The notes under the pieces: generated by a model
The model's input: only the letters and a program-made list of their open reading frames with translations
Told to the model about the DNA's origin: nothing
The model's database searches: none
Source of the DNA: Cristatella mucedo
Taxonomy: Eukaryota; Bryozoa; Phylactolaemata; Cristatellidae
Direction of reading: 5' to 3'
Length of the DNA: 31,500 bases
Assembly (NCBI GenBank): GCA_009760855.2
Contig: WPIO01000026.1
Location: forward strand, 3,176,001-3,207,500
Position numbers and translations under genes: made by a program
Part shown: positions 1-7,890 of the stretch, one piece after another
Layout: each line of letters starts with the position of its first letter
Numbering within the stretch: the stretch's first letter is position 1

Positions 1-461
1 TCTTTATACCAATCACTATTATCTATTTCTGCTTCTAGTAATATATCATTTATATAATATCCTAATCTTAATCCTTCAACCATTTTTTGTAGTCCGTATT
101 TTTTCTCAGTCATTGTTTTCCAAAAGACTTGTCCATACTTACCAGAACTAACATCATCTACTATTTCTTTTATAAATAAACTTAAATCAAGTATTCCTGT
201 AACACCGCCTAGAAATCCACCTAAAACATTAGCACGAGAAGCAATTACTTTAAGTAATTGTAAAGCTTTAGGTACTAATGTTGCAATCTTTTCAGAAGCA
301 GCTAATAATAATCTTGCAGCAATCTTTGGAACTACTTTTGTTACTACTTTTTCACCTACATTTGTAGCTGTTTTAATTCCTTCTACTACATCTTTAGTTG
401 TTTTAACTCCTTCTTTTATATCTTCACCAACACCTTTTCCTTTTCTCACTTTTTTCATCAT
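1..461 (-). CDS. Leftward virus-like ORF, partial, runs off the window
   Basis: An open frame on the minus strand starts at two adjacent ATG codons (459-461, 456-458) and stays open to base 1, about 153 codons, so the C-terminus is missing. The N-terminus is short and very basic (MMKKVRKGKG). It is followed by a long amphipathic Lys/Val/Ala-rich helical stretch (about residues 14-80) and a Gly-rich hydrophobic segment containing GGFLGGVTG near residue 92. Trp is encoded by TGG twice and Arg mostly by AGA. The composition recalls small basic, membrane-active minor capsid or core proteins of DNA viruses, but this is an impression and no named family is recognised. It is divergent from the fibre-like gene to its right with only a few bases between them, the packing of a virus or plasmid rather than an animal gene. 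No in-frame TGA occurs, so by itself it does not test the code. Confidence 0.6.
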   Translation of the reverse strand, partial: MMKKVRKGKGVGEDIKEGVKTTKDVVEGIKTATNVGEKVVTKVVPKIAARLLLAASEKIATLVPKALQLLKVIASRANVLGGFLGGVTGILDLSLFIKEIVDDVSSGKYGQVFWKTMTEKKYGLQKMVEGLRLGYYINDILLEAEIDNSDWYK

Positions 462-466
462 ATATT

Positions 467-1336
467 ATAAGTAATGGAAAAGTTAGAAAAGTTAATGGTA
501 ATATTTATACTGACTTAAATTCAAATAATAATAGAATAACAAACATAGGTTTTCCTCTTAATAGTGGTGATGCTATAAAATTGGATTATGCCCTTAGTTC
601 AAGTGCTGGTAACAATGTTATTAGTAACCCTTCAGGAGAAATAGCAAAGGTATCAAGTCTAACTGATCTATTACCAAAACAAGGTGCAGTAATGAAATCA
701 CAATTGAATTGTAAGAATGTTGTTGATATATCTGGTAATTCAGCAGATGGAACTGTCTATTCAGATTTAAGACCTTATAAAGTAATAAACTATGGATTAC
801 TTAAAAGTATGACAGCAGTATTTCAAGGTAAAACAATGGCAAGTATTGATATGGGAAATAAGAATATTATTAATGTAAAAGATTCTGATGTAGCAACAAA
901 ACAATATGTTAATAGTAATAAAAAAGTATCATTTAGATACTTAGGTTTGGCTGGTACTTGTCCAAGTTGAGTTTATCTTGATATGTTAGGTTTAAATATT
1001 ACTTCTAATGAAAGTACAGGAAATAAATTTAAACCTCAACAAATTACACCTGGTGATATGCCTGTTATTGCAGCTACTGGAAAAGTTGTCGCCTATGCAA
1101 CTAATCTTAAAACATTCTTTCCAGGAGTATTACCTAATTTTGGAATGGTATCTAATATTATGTATGCAACTAATAAAACTAATTCTTATCTAGAATTAAC
1201 TAATGATAATACTTATGGTGTAAGTGGTACAGTAGTTTTAATAATTAATATTGATGGAACATGTAGAAAGACTATTGATAAGTATACAGTTGCAAGTGGA
1301 ATTACTTTTATAGATTTTATTGTTAATATTGTATAG
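467..1336 (+). CDS. Fibre-like gene 1, read with TGA as Trp
   Basis: The frame is open from upstream through 1336 except for one TGA at 968-970; the reading resumes in the same frame without loss of sense (CPS, then VYLDMLGLN). If TGA is Trp, the product has about 290 residues and ends at TAG (1334-1336). There is no in-frame ATG near the left end; the likeliest start is ATA at 467, which would also give a start adjoining the divergent gene. The N-terminal half carries short repeats of the form NNRITNIGFPLNSGDA (524-571) and DVATKQYVN (888-914). Such repeats are typical of tail-fibre and receptor-binding-type proteins of phages and large DNA viruses. The C-terminal half (about 930-1336) is Asn/Thr/Val-rich and probably beta-structured, like a fibre head. 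Its role as an attachment fibre is inferred from the repeats. The alternative is two pseudogene pieces split by a nonsense mutation. Confidence 0.55.
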
Positions 1337-1338
1337 AA

Positions 1339-2219
1339 ATGTTAGGAAAAAGAAATAAGGGAAAGTCTGGAAAGAATTGTATTAAGAAGACTGGTGATGT
1401 ACTTAGTAGAAATCAAAATATGGATAAAAATCTTATAAAGAATTTAGGTGATCCTGTTGATGCTGGAGATGCAGTAAACAGAAAGTATATAGATACTAAC
1501 TTTGTTACAAAGGTTTCTAGATCAACTACAAATGATGGAGATATTGATATGAATAATTTCAGAATAGTAGATCTTGCTAATCCTCTAAATCCTAGTGATG
1601 CTGCAACGAAAGATTATGCTGATACAAAATTACCACTTACAGGTGGAGAAATTTGAGGAAATTTATTTTTAAATGCTGGTATTAGTGCTAGTGGTCCTCC
1701 TGATGATGATTATAGTGTTTCTAACAAAAGTTATATTTATACAAGCTTTCTTAATTTACATGGGGAGCAGTTAATGGAAATCTAGATATGATGAGTAATA
1801 TTATTAGAATAGAAAATGATCCTGTTAATCTTAATGATGGTTTGAATCTTGATTATCTAAATAGAATTACAGATGGAAATGTAGCAGTTATAAATTTTAG
1901 TGGTGTTGTTGATGGTTCTTTACTAACAAAACTTGGTCGTTTAACATATAATGGTAAATGAATTAGTGTATTAGGAGATGTTTCTGTTCCTAGAGGTATA
2001 TTTTTACTTTCAGCAGTATATTCATTAACTCCAAACTTAACAAACATTATTATTCCTTTTCTAGCAAATGGAATAAATGAAGATGAATATCCATATCACT
2101 TGTTTGAAAGTTATTCTTTAGATCCAACTAAGAAAATAGTAGAGAGTTCTTTATTTGTAGCTACACAGGATTTATTTAAAAAAACATTCAATGTAACACT
2201 TTATATAGCAACACGTTAA
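1339..2219 (+). pseudogene. Fibre-like gene 2, with an in-frame TGA and one frame change
   Basis: It starts at ATG 1339, two bases after the TAG of gene 1, with a basic leader (MLGKRNKGKSGK). Repeats follow: NLIKNLGDPVDAGDAVNRKY (about 1429-1488), NNFRIVDLANPLNPSDAATK (about 1552-1611) and a third ending SNKSY. A TGA at 1654-1656 lies inside a sensible sequence, and so does another at 1959-1961 (YNGK, then ISVLGD). Near 1756-1763 sense passes from frame 1 to frame 0; the first frame stops at TAG 1783-1785, while the second stays sensible (apart from the TGA) to TAA 2217-2219. The second part has a beta-rich head-like region (about 1920-2216). A single-base deletion, a sequencing error or programmed frameshifting could explain the frame change. 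It is paralogous to genes 1 and 3. An adhesive or attachment role is inferred from the repeats only. Confidence 0.55.
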
Positions 2220-2220
2220 A

Positions 2221-2472
2221 ATGTTGAGTAGAAAAGATTTACAAATCGATGGAACTTTGAACTTTGATTCAAATAGAATAACAAATTTTGGAGAAACTGT
2301 TGATTTATTAGAAACAGTTAATAAATCATTTGCTGATATCAATTATCTAAGGAAAGATTCTGATCAACATATAACTGGTAATTTATCTGCAAACTAAAAA
2401 AAGTATGTAAGAATATCAGATCCTGTCAATGGAAGAAATATTCCAACAAAAAAATATCTTGATACAAATTAA
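2221..2472 (+). pseudogene. Fibre-like gene 3, start only, broken
   Basis: ATG 2221 lies one base after the TAA of gene 2, the same tight spacing as between genes 1 and 2. The start (MLSRKDLQIDGTLNFDSNRI) and the repeat NIPTKKYLD (2437-2463) match the repeat pattern of the two preceding genes. A TAA at 2395-2397 interrupts the frame, but the same frame carries clear fibre-repeat sense after it, up to a second TAA at 2470-2472. There the AT-rich DNA ends and animal-like DNA begins, so the gene is cut off in its repeat region and lacks a head domain. It is either a decayed copy or a gene truncated at an insertion or assembly junction. Confidence 0.5.
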
Positions 2473-3300
2473 GGGCTTCCGACGGCAGTTCTCGAATTAA
2501 CGATCTGAGTCGAGAGGTCCAACCTAAACTTGCCTTAGGACGATGGCAGTCAAGGTACATAAACACTTGCGCCCGGCTTCAGACTAACATGGAATAGTTA
2601 CTACAGTACCTGACACAGGCATACTGTACCTCAGCAGTCAAACCTTTTGAGACCTATGCTTGCTGTGCTGGTATGCATCAAACTCAACCGTGTGCAATAA
2701 GAACAAGCAATAGCAGCAGCGGAAGTAGCATCAATCAAAATACCGAACGAAGTCCACTGGCCAAGCTACTGACTAGCACTAATTGACTGCATCCTGCTAA
2801 ATCGGTCCACCAACAGCCTCACTGAAGCTGCTGTTTCATAAAAGGGGCATCCAACAGAAGAAGGCGCTTTTGCTTCTGCTTGCTTCGCATTGTACAGAGC
2901 ACACACGCGATGCTGCAGGCTACTTCATTAGTTCGATGCCTTCTAGCTGATAATAATAATAACAATAATAGTAAATTTGCATGATCACTAGTCAACCGGC
3001 TTTAGTCCATCATGCACCCTTAGGAAGAAAACTTTCCCAGGTGGCATCCTCGTGGCTAAGATTGCATACAAGTGCAACTGCCTCGTGTACAGGCCAACAA
3101 GGGCAGCAGTGCAGAGCATAGCAAAGGTATTACATGAGAGCACCGAGTGCAGCAATGACACGTGCCTTTGCCTGGAGAAGACAGCAGGCAGGCAGAGTTC
3201 GAAAATGAGACAGCTCAATCCAGAACATCCTTCAAACGGTTTTCACGACCCAACCCTAGCCCCGGAAGTGTGAGCCCACTCACTGACCACAGCGGATGGG
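2473..3300. other. Non-coding stretch downstream of fucosyltransferase copy A
   Basis: Base composition rises abruptly at about 2472. No convincing gene is seen; the short open frames here have no recognisable protein sense. A short AATAATAAC microsatellite lies at about 2950-2970. From about 3240 to 3300 the sequence aligns with the stretch just downstream of copy B (about 29300-29360), so the gene duplication reaches at least to 3240. Confidence 0.5.
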
Positions 3301-3302
3301 AA

Positions 3303-4397
3303 TCAAGTCATGCCAATCCAATGCGGGAGATAGTAGTCCTCCTCCTTGTACGTCTGGTTGAGTTTCGATGACTTGCTAATGAAATCTTTATAATAAACCA
3401 CGTCACCACCAGCGAGAAACGCTGACCACCAGCCATAAGAGCCGCCGGTGATGATGCTGTGGTTGCATCGGCTGAGCACTGCAAAGTCCATCCCTGCGCT
3501 GCCTCTGACAGCAGCAAAGTGCTCGGCTCCGATGCCCTGACTCCTGAACACTTCCGTCAGCCACGGCCAGTCATCGGTTGCAACGAGGAACATCACGACA
3601 CTGCTCGGCTCGAATTTGTCCAGGTAGTGCTTCATCGCCCTGCCAATGTATTCAGCAGGCGCAGCAGTGTACAGACTCGGGCTGCGCAGCATGTCGCCTC
3701 GCCTGACGTGCACACCTACGAACACTATCGCTTTGGCTGACCGAGAGGCAGCTGCCAACGTCCGCTGCAGGAACGAGTGGGTTGCATCGTCGTACTGCTT
3801 CGCAAGAGCATACTGTCGTCGGATCTCGTCCATATGGCGACCGAAGTATTTCCACGACTGAAGGTAGCCCTGCAATGTGACGAGAGGCTTCGTGAACGTG
3901 CCAGCAGACTCTATAGCCGCATTGTAGAGTCCCCAGCCGGGCTCGATTATCGTCTGAGCTGACAGCAGAAGGCTTCTGTTCGTGCTGCTGCTGGCGTCGA
4001 TTCGGAAGAGTGCTTTCATTTGGGCATAGCCTTTCGATTTGCCAGCATCATCCACCATTACTGTCAGGGGCAGGTTATGGCGACGAGCCACGCCCAGAGT
4101 GGCCGCATACTGAAACATCTTGTTTCCCAGCCGCGCAAGAGAATAGTCGAACCTCACTAGGACGAGCCGAGCGGCAGATGGCGGTTCGGTGAGCGGCGGT
4201 GGGCGAGTGGCGCTAGCGCTGACGTTCGGCCCACTTGGCGAACCGTCGAGCGCTGCTCGAGCTGGCACGCTAGCTGGTCGTGGAAAGTGAAGAACCGCCG
4301 CACGCTGGCGCGAACGAAAGCCAAAAGCGACAAAGTATGCGGCTGCGGCGGCGACCACCAGGAGTATGCCGAGTGGAGCAAGCGCAGCCCTCAACAT
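3303..4397 (-). CDS. GT11-type alpha-1,2-fucosyltransferase-like protein, copy A
   Basis: Single-exon gene of 364 residues, ending with TGA as a normal stop. Layout is type II Golgi: short cytoplasmic end, signal-anchor about residues 7-27 (Leu/Val/Ala-rich), a Pro/Ala/Ser-rich stem to about 78, then the catalytic domain. GT11 motifs are all present: LARLGNKMFQYA (88-98), the GDP-fucose motif HVRRGDM (230-236), VATDDWPW (272-279) and TGGSYGWWSAFLAGG (317-331). Four N-glycosylation sequons occur at N58, N140, N312 and N347. Known GT11 enzymes move L-fucose from GDP-fucose to the 2-OH of a galactose; the exact acceptor cannot be told here. The ATG has a purine at -3 and lies directly before the anchor, which supports this start. 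A second copy lies at 29361-30452 in the same orientation. I see no clear TATA box. The length is normal for the family and no key motif is damaged. Confidence 0.9.
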   Translation of the reverse strand: MLRAALAPLGILLVVAAAAAYFVAFGFRSRQRAAVLHFPRPASVPARAALDGSPSGPNVSASATRPPPLTEPPSAARLVLVRFDYSLARLGNKMFQYAATLGVARRHNLPLTVMVDDAGKSKGYAQMKALFRIDASSSTNRSLLLSAQTIIEPGWGLYNAAIESAGTFTKPLVTLQGYLQSWKYFGRHMDEIRRQYALAKQYDDATHSFLQRTLAAASRSAKAIVFVGVHVRRGDMLRSPSLYTAAPAEYIGRAMKHYLDKFEPSSVVMFLVATDDWPWLTEVFRSQGIGAEHFAAVRGSAGMDFAVLSRCNHSIITGGSYGWWSAFLAGGDVVYYKDFISKSSKLNQTYKEEDYYLPHWIGMT

Positions 4398-4755
4398 CGC
4401 AGCGTCAGTACGGCAGCTGTCTCTCTGGTCGCCGGCGGCGGCGATAAAGCTTCAGCTTGGCTGAGGAGTTATCTCGGACTGTTACTAGCAGCAGTGGGGT
4501 CGTAGGCTAGAACAACATGTGGGACCAGCATACATGGCATCCACCGGCCGCCAGCCAGACGCCAGGAAATAATCATAAGACCCACGGGCAAAGGTGGCCT
4601 GATTGCAAAGTTACCCTGGCTGCTCGGACACGGCTATCAGCACCGATTCAATGGAGAGATAAGTATATGTACACATGAAAGGTCGACCAAACTGAGTATC
4701 CTGAGGCGCATCAGCATTCCATTCAGTAGCATGGACTTCTGGTTGGCTGAGCGTT
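4398..4755 (-). promoter_or_regulatory. 5' flank of copy A, shared with copy B
   Basis: This upstream DNA aligns with the 5' flank of copy B (about 30453-30835). The first roughly 40 bases are almost identical and similarity falls with distance. It probably holds the 5' UTR and promoter, but no TATA box or other core element is obvious. Alignment is interrupted at 4757 by a LINE insertion and resumes at about 5711. Confidence 0.45.
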
Positions 4756-5710
4756 CATTTAATAATAATAATAATGCACTTGATAAAGCGCCCACGGATA
4801 ACTCAATCTCTCTCTAGGCGTTTTAAATTTGCTGCAAAGGGAAACGCGATTTAATGGTGAGTAATATCATGCTTGATAAACAAAATGAATAACATGGTTA
4901 ACGGTGACATGCACAAAGTCTGCATGCAAATGTGGTTAGTGTAACTTGGTCGCACAGCAGAGAGCCAGCGGATGCCCAACGCCGACAGTTTATTCCCAAT
5001 GCACGAAGCCCAAGAGAGCACGGCTCCCCTCGGCCCCTAATCTCCCGAGACTTCCCTAGTCCCCTGGTCGACTCCGATGATTCATCGACCACAACTGTGC
5101 ACCGGCCGACCCTGATGGTGAATCCATCTGGCCACCAGCTGGTTACCGGCCTGTGTCCATGCCACATCACAGGCGGACCACAGCAGTGCACCAGCCCCTC
5201 TCGATGGTGCTTCTAACAGCTCACCAGTGGCTTATCAGAGGAGCCTGCATACTATACATACATACTAACTACAGTTAGTGGCAGCATGCACAATGTCAGC
5301 ACGAATAAGCACATGAAGGACGAATCACAGGGACCCACTAAATGCTGTCCTAAATATGTGTGTTTTAAAGTTATTTTTAAATGTGGCGAGAAAAAGGGAT
5401 CTTCTGACGAAAGTCGGGAGGGAGTTCCAGTCTTTGGGAGCATACGAACTAAATGCACGGTCTCCAAGGGATTTGAGGTTTGTATGAGCTATAGGTAAAC
5501 TGTTGGATTCCGAAAAGTGGGTGGTACTATGCTTGGCCTGGTGGGGGAGTAGATCTGAGAGATAGGCTGGAGCCAAAGAATAAAGTGACCTAAAAGTGAG
5601 CGACTAAACTTTGAAGTCGATCCGTAGCTTGACTGGTAGCCAGTGCAGGTCGGCGAGAAGTGGTGTGAAGTGGCATCTGTGACGCTCACGACAGACAAGC
5701 CTAGCATTTA
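4756..5710 (-). mobile_element. 5'-truncated L2-type LINE fragment inserted upstream of copy A
   Basis: On the minus strand this is the 3' end of the same LINE family as at 9545-12173. The C-terminal ORF piece (5325-5707) includes the family sequence DRAFSSYAPKDWNSLP; then come the 3' UTR and the conserved tail (AAGCGCC..., GAGATTGAG) ending in AATAATAAT at 4761-4775. CATTTA occurs at both ends (4756-4761 and 5705-5710), a plausible 6-bp target duplication. The same place near copy B is uninterrupted, so the LINE landed in copy A's flank only. A solo LTR (4940-5273) interrupts its 3' UTR. Confidence 0.8.
4940..5273 (-). mobile_element. Solo LTR nested in the LINE
   Basis: A 334-bp insertion into the LINE 3' UTR is recognised by comparison with the uninterrupted 3' UTR at about 11970-12060. 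It begins TGTAACTTGG and ends AACTACA, giving the TG...CA ends of an LTR, and is flanked by a perfect 5-bp duplication GTTAG (4935-4939, 5274-5278). On the minus strand an AATAAA signal lies about 60 bp before the LTR end, as expected for an R/U5 boundary. No internal retrotransposon genes are present, so it is a solo LTR left by recombination. The superfamily (Gypsy or BEL) cannot be told. Confidence 0.75.
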
Positions 5711-5905
5711 GGTAGCCCAGCCCCATAGATATTAATTGGTCCCTTGTAGGCGGCCATGGCCACCTGGGATTGCTGTAGCCTGGGAGAATGTTTATTGTTC
5801 CAATAACACGCCAATAAATCTTAATTACTAGAACAGCTCATTTCTTGTATGCCAAACAAGACCTACACATGTAGGTTTGAGATCAAAATTCATTTACTAT
5901 ATTAC
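5711..5905 (-). repeat. Upstream block shared by copies A and B, partly repeated a third time
   Basis: This block (GGCGGCCATGGCC... then CTTAATTACTAGA...) aligns with 30870-31035 upstream of copy B. Its right part (5818-5905) has a third relative at 31418-31500. It continues the duplicated 5' flank on the far side of the LINE insertion. It may be conserved flank or a dispersed repeat carried with it. Confidence 0.55.
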
Positions 5906-6377
5906 TGCGGTTTCGTTTATGCGCACCCCAGCCTACGACGGTGCCTTGCCTAAATCTGTTATCTAACAGTACTAGGCTGGGTGGCCCTCCCGACCACCGA
6001 CTAGCCAATCAGAGCGCAGCGTTTCGGTACTGCAGACGAGAGAAGCAGACGAACGTCTGCTGGAGGGCAGTGGCGCTTCCGCCGGCTCAGTGCGTAGTCG
6101 AATAAACCGGTGGTGTTGCTCGTCGGCTGGTGTTTTGTGCAGTTCGCAACGGCAACCAAACTTCTCGGTACAAATGCAGTATGCTGCTTCCACGTCTGGA
6201 CATAACTAGTCCGAAAACGCAAGTAGCATCTGTTATTAATGTTTAGTAGCTCTCACACCCAGTCTAAAATTTGGCCTTGCTTGATCTTGGTCTTTCTTTT
6301 CGTACCAAATTTTAGATTTACTAAACGTCAAAGACATACACTACACTATTTATTCCAATGTCACTACCAGTGATTTT
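5906..6377. other. GC-richer stretch with CCAAT and AATAAA, possible LTR remnant
   Basis: Between about 5958 and 6202 the DNA is GC-richer than the AT-rich DNA to its right. It contains GCCAATCAGAGCG (6003-6015) and AATAAACCGG (6101-6110) in an order that could fit a plus-strand LTR starting TGTTATC. No matching target duplication was found, so an LTR is only a possibility. Nothing is recognised from 6240 to 6377. Confidence 0.25.
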
Positions 6378-6539
6378 GTGCTACTAATTGGCTCATTTAC
6401 GACTATATTGAAGTTCGACTTGTATACATTTTTTTCTCACTTTTTTCACCAGTTGTTCATTAACTTTAATAGAATGGTATACAATTCTAATGTAAGACCA
6501 CATCTAACAAGTTTGATCAAGAATTTTAGGATAAAATAA

Positions 6540-7425
6540 AAGATTCTTACATATTTGGCGGCTCTTCCAAAGAAACTACTCCTCCTCGATAACTTGTAAC
6601 TCTCTTCTAACGAAACTTCTTTTTAAATCAGTAACCGAAAAACGCACTGGTTGGTTTTTAATTATAACTGTTCTAATGATCTTTAGTCTATATCGCAGTC
6701 GTTGCTTTTCTTCTTTGATAATCTTTTAATTCACCTGGTTTTCATTAAATATTTAATGCTTGTCCCAAGTTATAGTTGGTTCTCATATTTTCCTACTTTT
6801 CTATAATTTTTCGGTTTCTTAATTCCTATTTGTTTTGTATAGCCGTAGCTGCTTCCTATCATATTGCTCTAGTAATTTTATTATTCAATTAGTCTAATAT
6901 TTTGGCGAGTTTTCTTCCTATTCTTCGTTTCTACTATTTTATCTCCTCTACTCAGACTTTCTAATTTTTGTACTGAGCCATGAATGCTCTATCTGCTTTA
7001 GCCCAATTCGTTCTCTCAACTAGTGCAACGTTCTTTTGCTAGTCGCTTTAGTAATACGTGTTCTATGTCTTTCCATTTCTTTTAGAATTCGCCTTTGAAC
7101 TTTGATCCGGTATGTACATTTATCTTACTTGGCCATTCTAATTGACCATCTCGAGTAAATGTCAGCCATAGCTGTCGCTACTTCTTTTGATTCGCTTGTC
7201 AATGTTCTTAGGTCTTTATATCTATTAGCAGCCTCAATTTAACTTAATGTATATTATTATCCATTATCAGTTCGCATTCGCATATAGTATGTCAGCCTGA
7301 TGACTCTCATGAGGTACTACTACATTAAAGAAACCACGGATAACTTCTTTTAGCCAAGATTTGAGTATTAGGCGTATATCTGAGTCAGGATCATACTTGC
7401 GTTCTTTTTTCTTTCTGTAAAGGTA
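6540..7425 (-). pseudogene. Decayed Polinton/Maverick (adintovirus-like) integrase
   Basis: Read on the minus strand in shifting frames, pieces of a retroviral-type integrase appear in the proper order. These are DIYSRWS (about 7150-7175), a catalytic-strand segment INVHTGSKFKGEF (about 7084-7122), IEH just after it, VERTNWAKADRAF (about 6980-7020), and a C-terminal segment PVRFSVTDL...RRELQ (about 6594-6655) of the kind that ends Polinton and adintovirus integrases. The strand that normally carries D and E (VDxGxEF) has H and K here, so catalytic residues are lost. More than ten in-frame stops (TAA, TAG and TGA all occur) and frame changes make it a fossil. A deletion between the IYSRW and INVHTG parts is likely. 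Other integrase families are possible, but the C-terminal segment favours Polinton. Confidence 0.6.
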
Positions 7426-7473
7426 AGAATATCGGTAAGGTTTAGGTATAGGTAAGAATAATATTCTATAGCC

Positions 7474-7581
7474 ATGGAAGTATTTTGTTTTAAATGTAAG
7501 AAAACCTAGACAATCAAAGATTACTTTCCAGGTGGATGTCCATTATGTAAAAAGTTTAGTCGCAGACCTAATTGCCTTTGA
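7474..7581 (+). pseudogene. Small CxxC...CxxC zinc-ribbon-like ORF with an in-frame TAG
   Basis: From ATG 7474 the frame reads MEVFCFKCKKT, TAG (7507-7509), then TIKDYFPGGCPLCKKFSRR, ending at TGA 7579. Two CxxC pairs (codons at 7486/7495 and 7537/7546) fit a minimal zinc ribbon. Small proteins beginning with a YCVKC-type motif are common in Polinton-like and other large DNA viruses. It is divergent from the integrase fossil with about 50 bp between them, which fits one decayed element. One nonsense codon is present. The assignment rests on the short motif and on the neighbour. Confidence 0.4.
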
Positions 7582-7592
7582 ATTCAGATGTG

Positions 7593-7890
7593 ATGTTTGT
7601 GTTCTTGATTATTCAAGAAACTGAGTTTAATGAAAAAATGCTTCGTAATCGTACAGCAGTAATTTGTGCTCGTAGCCCTTGATTTCGACTCAATTTTTCT
7701 AAATCTAGACCTAGCAGACAATACTCTTTAGCAAAAAGAAACATTTAAAAAAGGATGATCAGAAATATTTAGAGACCACAATTGCTTGGAACATAAAGCA
7801 TTTGTTATTATTGTGAAAATGTTGAAAGATAAAAGAGACAAAGCAGATACTAAGATGAAGGAACTTGCAGCCTTAATTTTTTACTTATAG
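7593..7890 (+). pseudogene. Two short frames with in-frame TGA, unrecognised
   Basis: Frame one (7593-7748) starts MFVFLIIQETEFNEKMLRN and crosses one TGA (7680-7682) before TAA 7746. Frame two (7732-7890) crosses TGA at 7756-7758 and continues as a Lys-rich, plausible protein (SEIFRDHNCLEHKAF) to TAG 7888. Both frames read naturally if TGA is Trp, as in the block at 1-2472, but they are too short for proof. They lie beside the integrase fossil and may belong to the same element. No family is recognised. Confidence 0.3.

Noticed and set aside
1853-2047. Minus-strand open frame opposite fibre gene 2
   Set aside because: It is complementary to the sensible plus-strand frame and has no protein sense of its own.
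3459-4505. Several open frames overlapping the fucosyltransferase copies in other frames
   Set aside because: They are shadows of the GC-rich coding strand and recur in both copies only because the genes are homologous.
5958-6202. Solo LTR
   Set aside because: CCAAT and AATAAA are in a suitable order and it starts TG, but no 5-bp target duplication matches at any CA end tried. Kept only as a possibility.
6540-7425. Ciliate-type code (TAA and TAG as Gln) in the integrase region
   Set aside because: Some stops would fit Gln, but TGA stops, frame changes and lost catalytic residues also occur, so ordinary decay explains it better.
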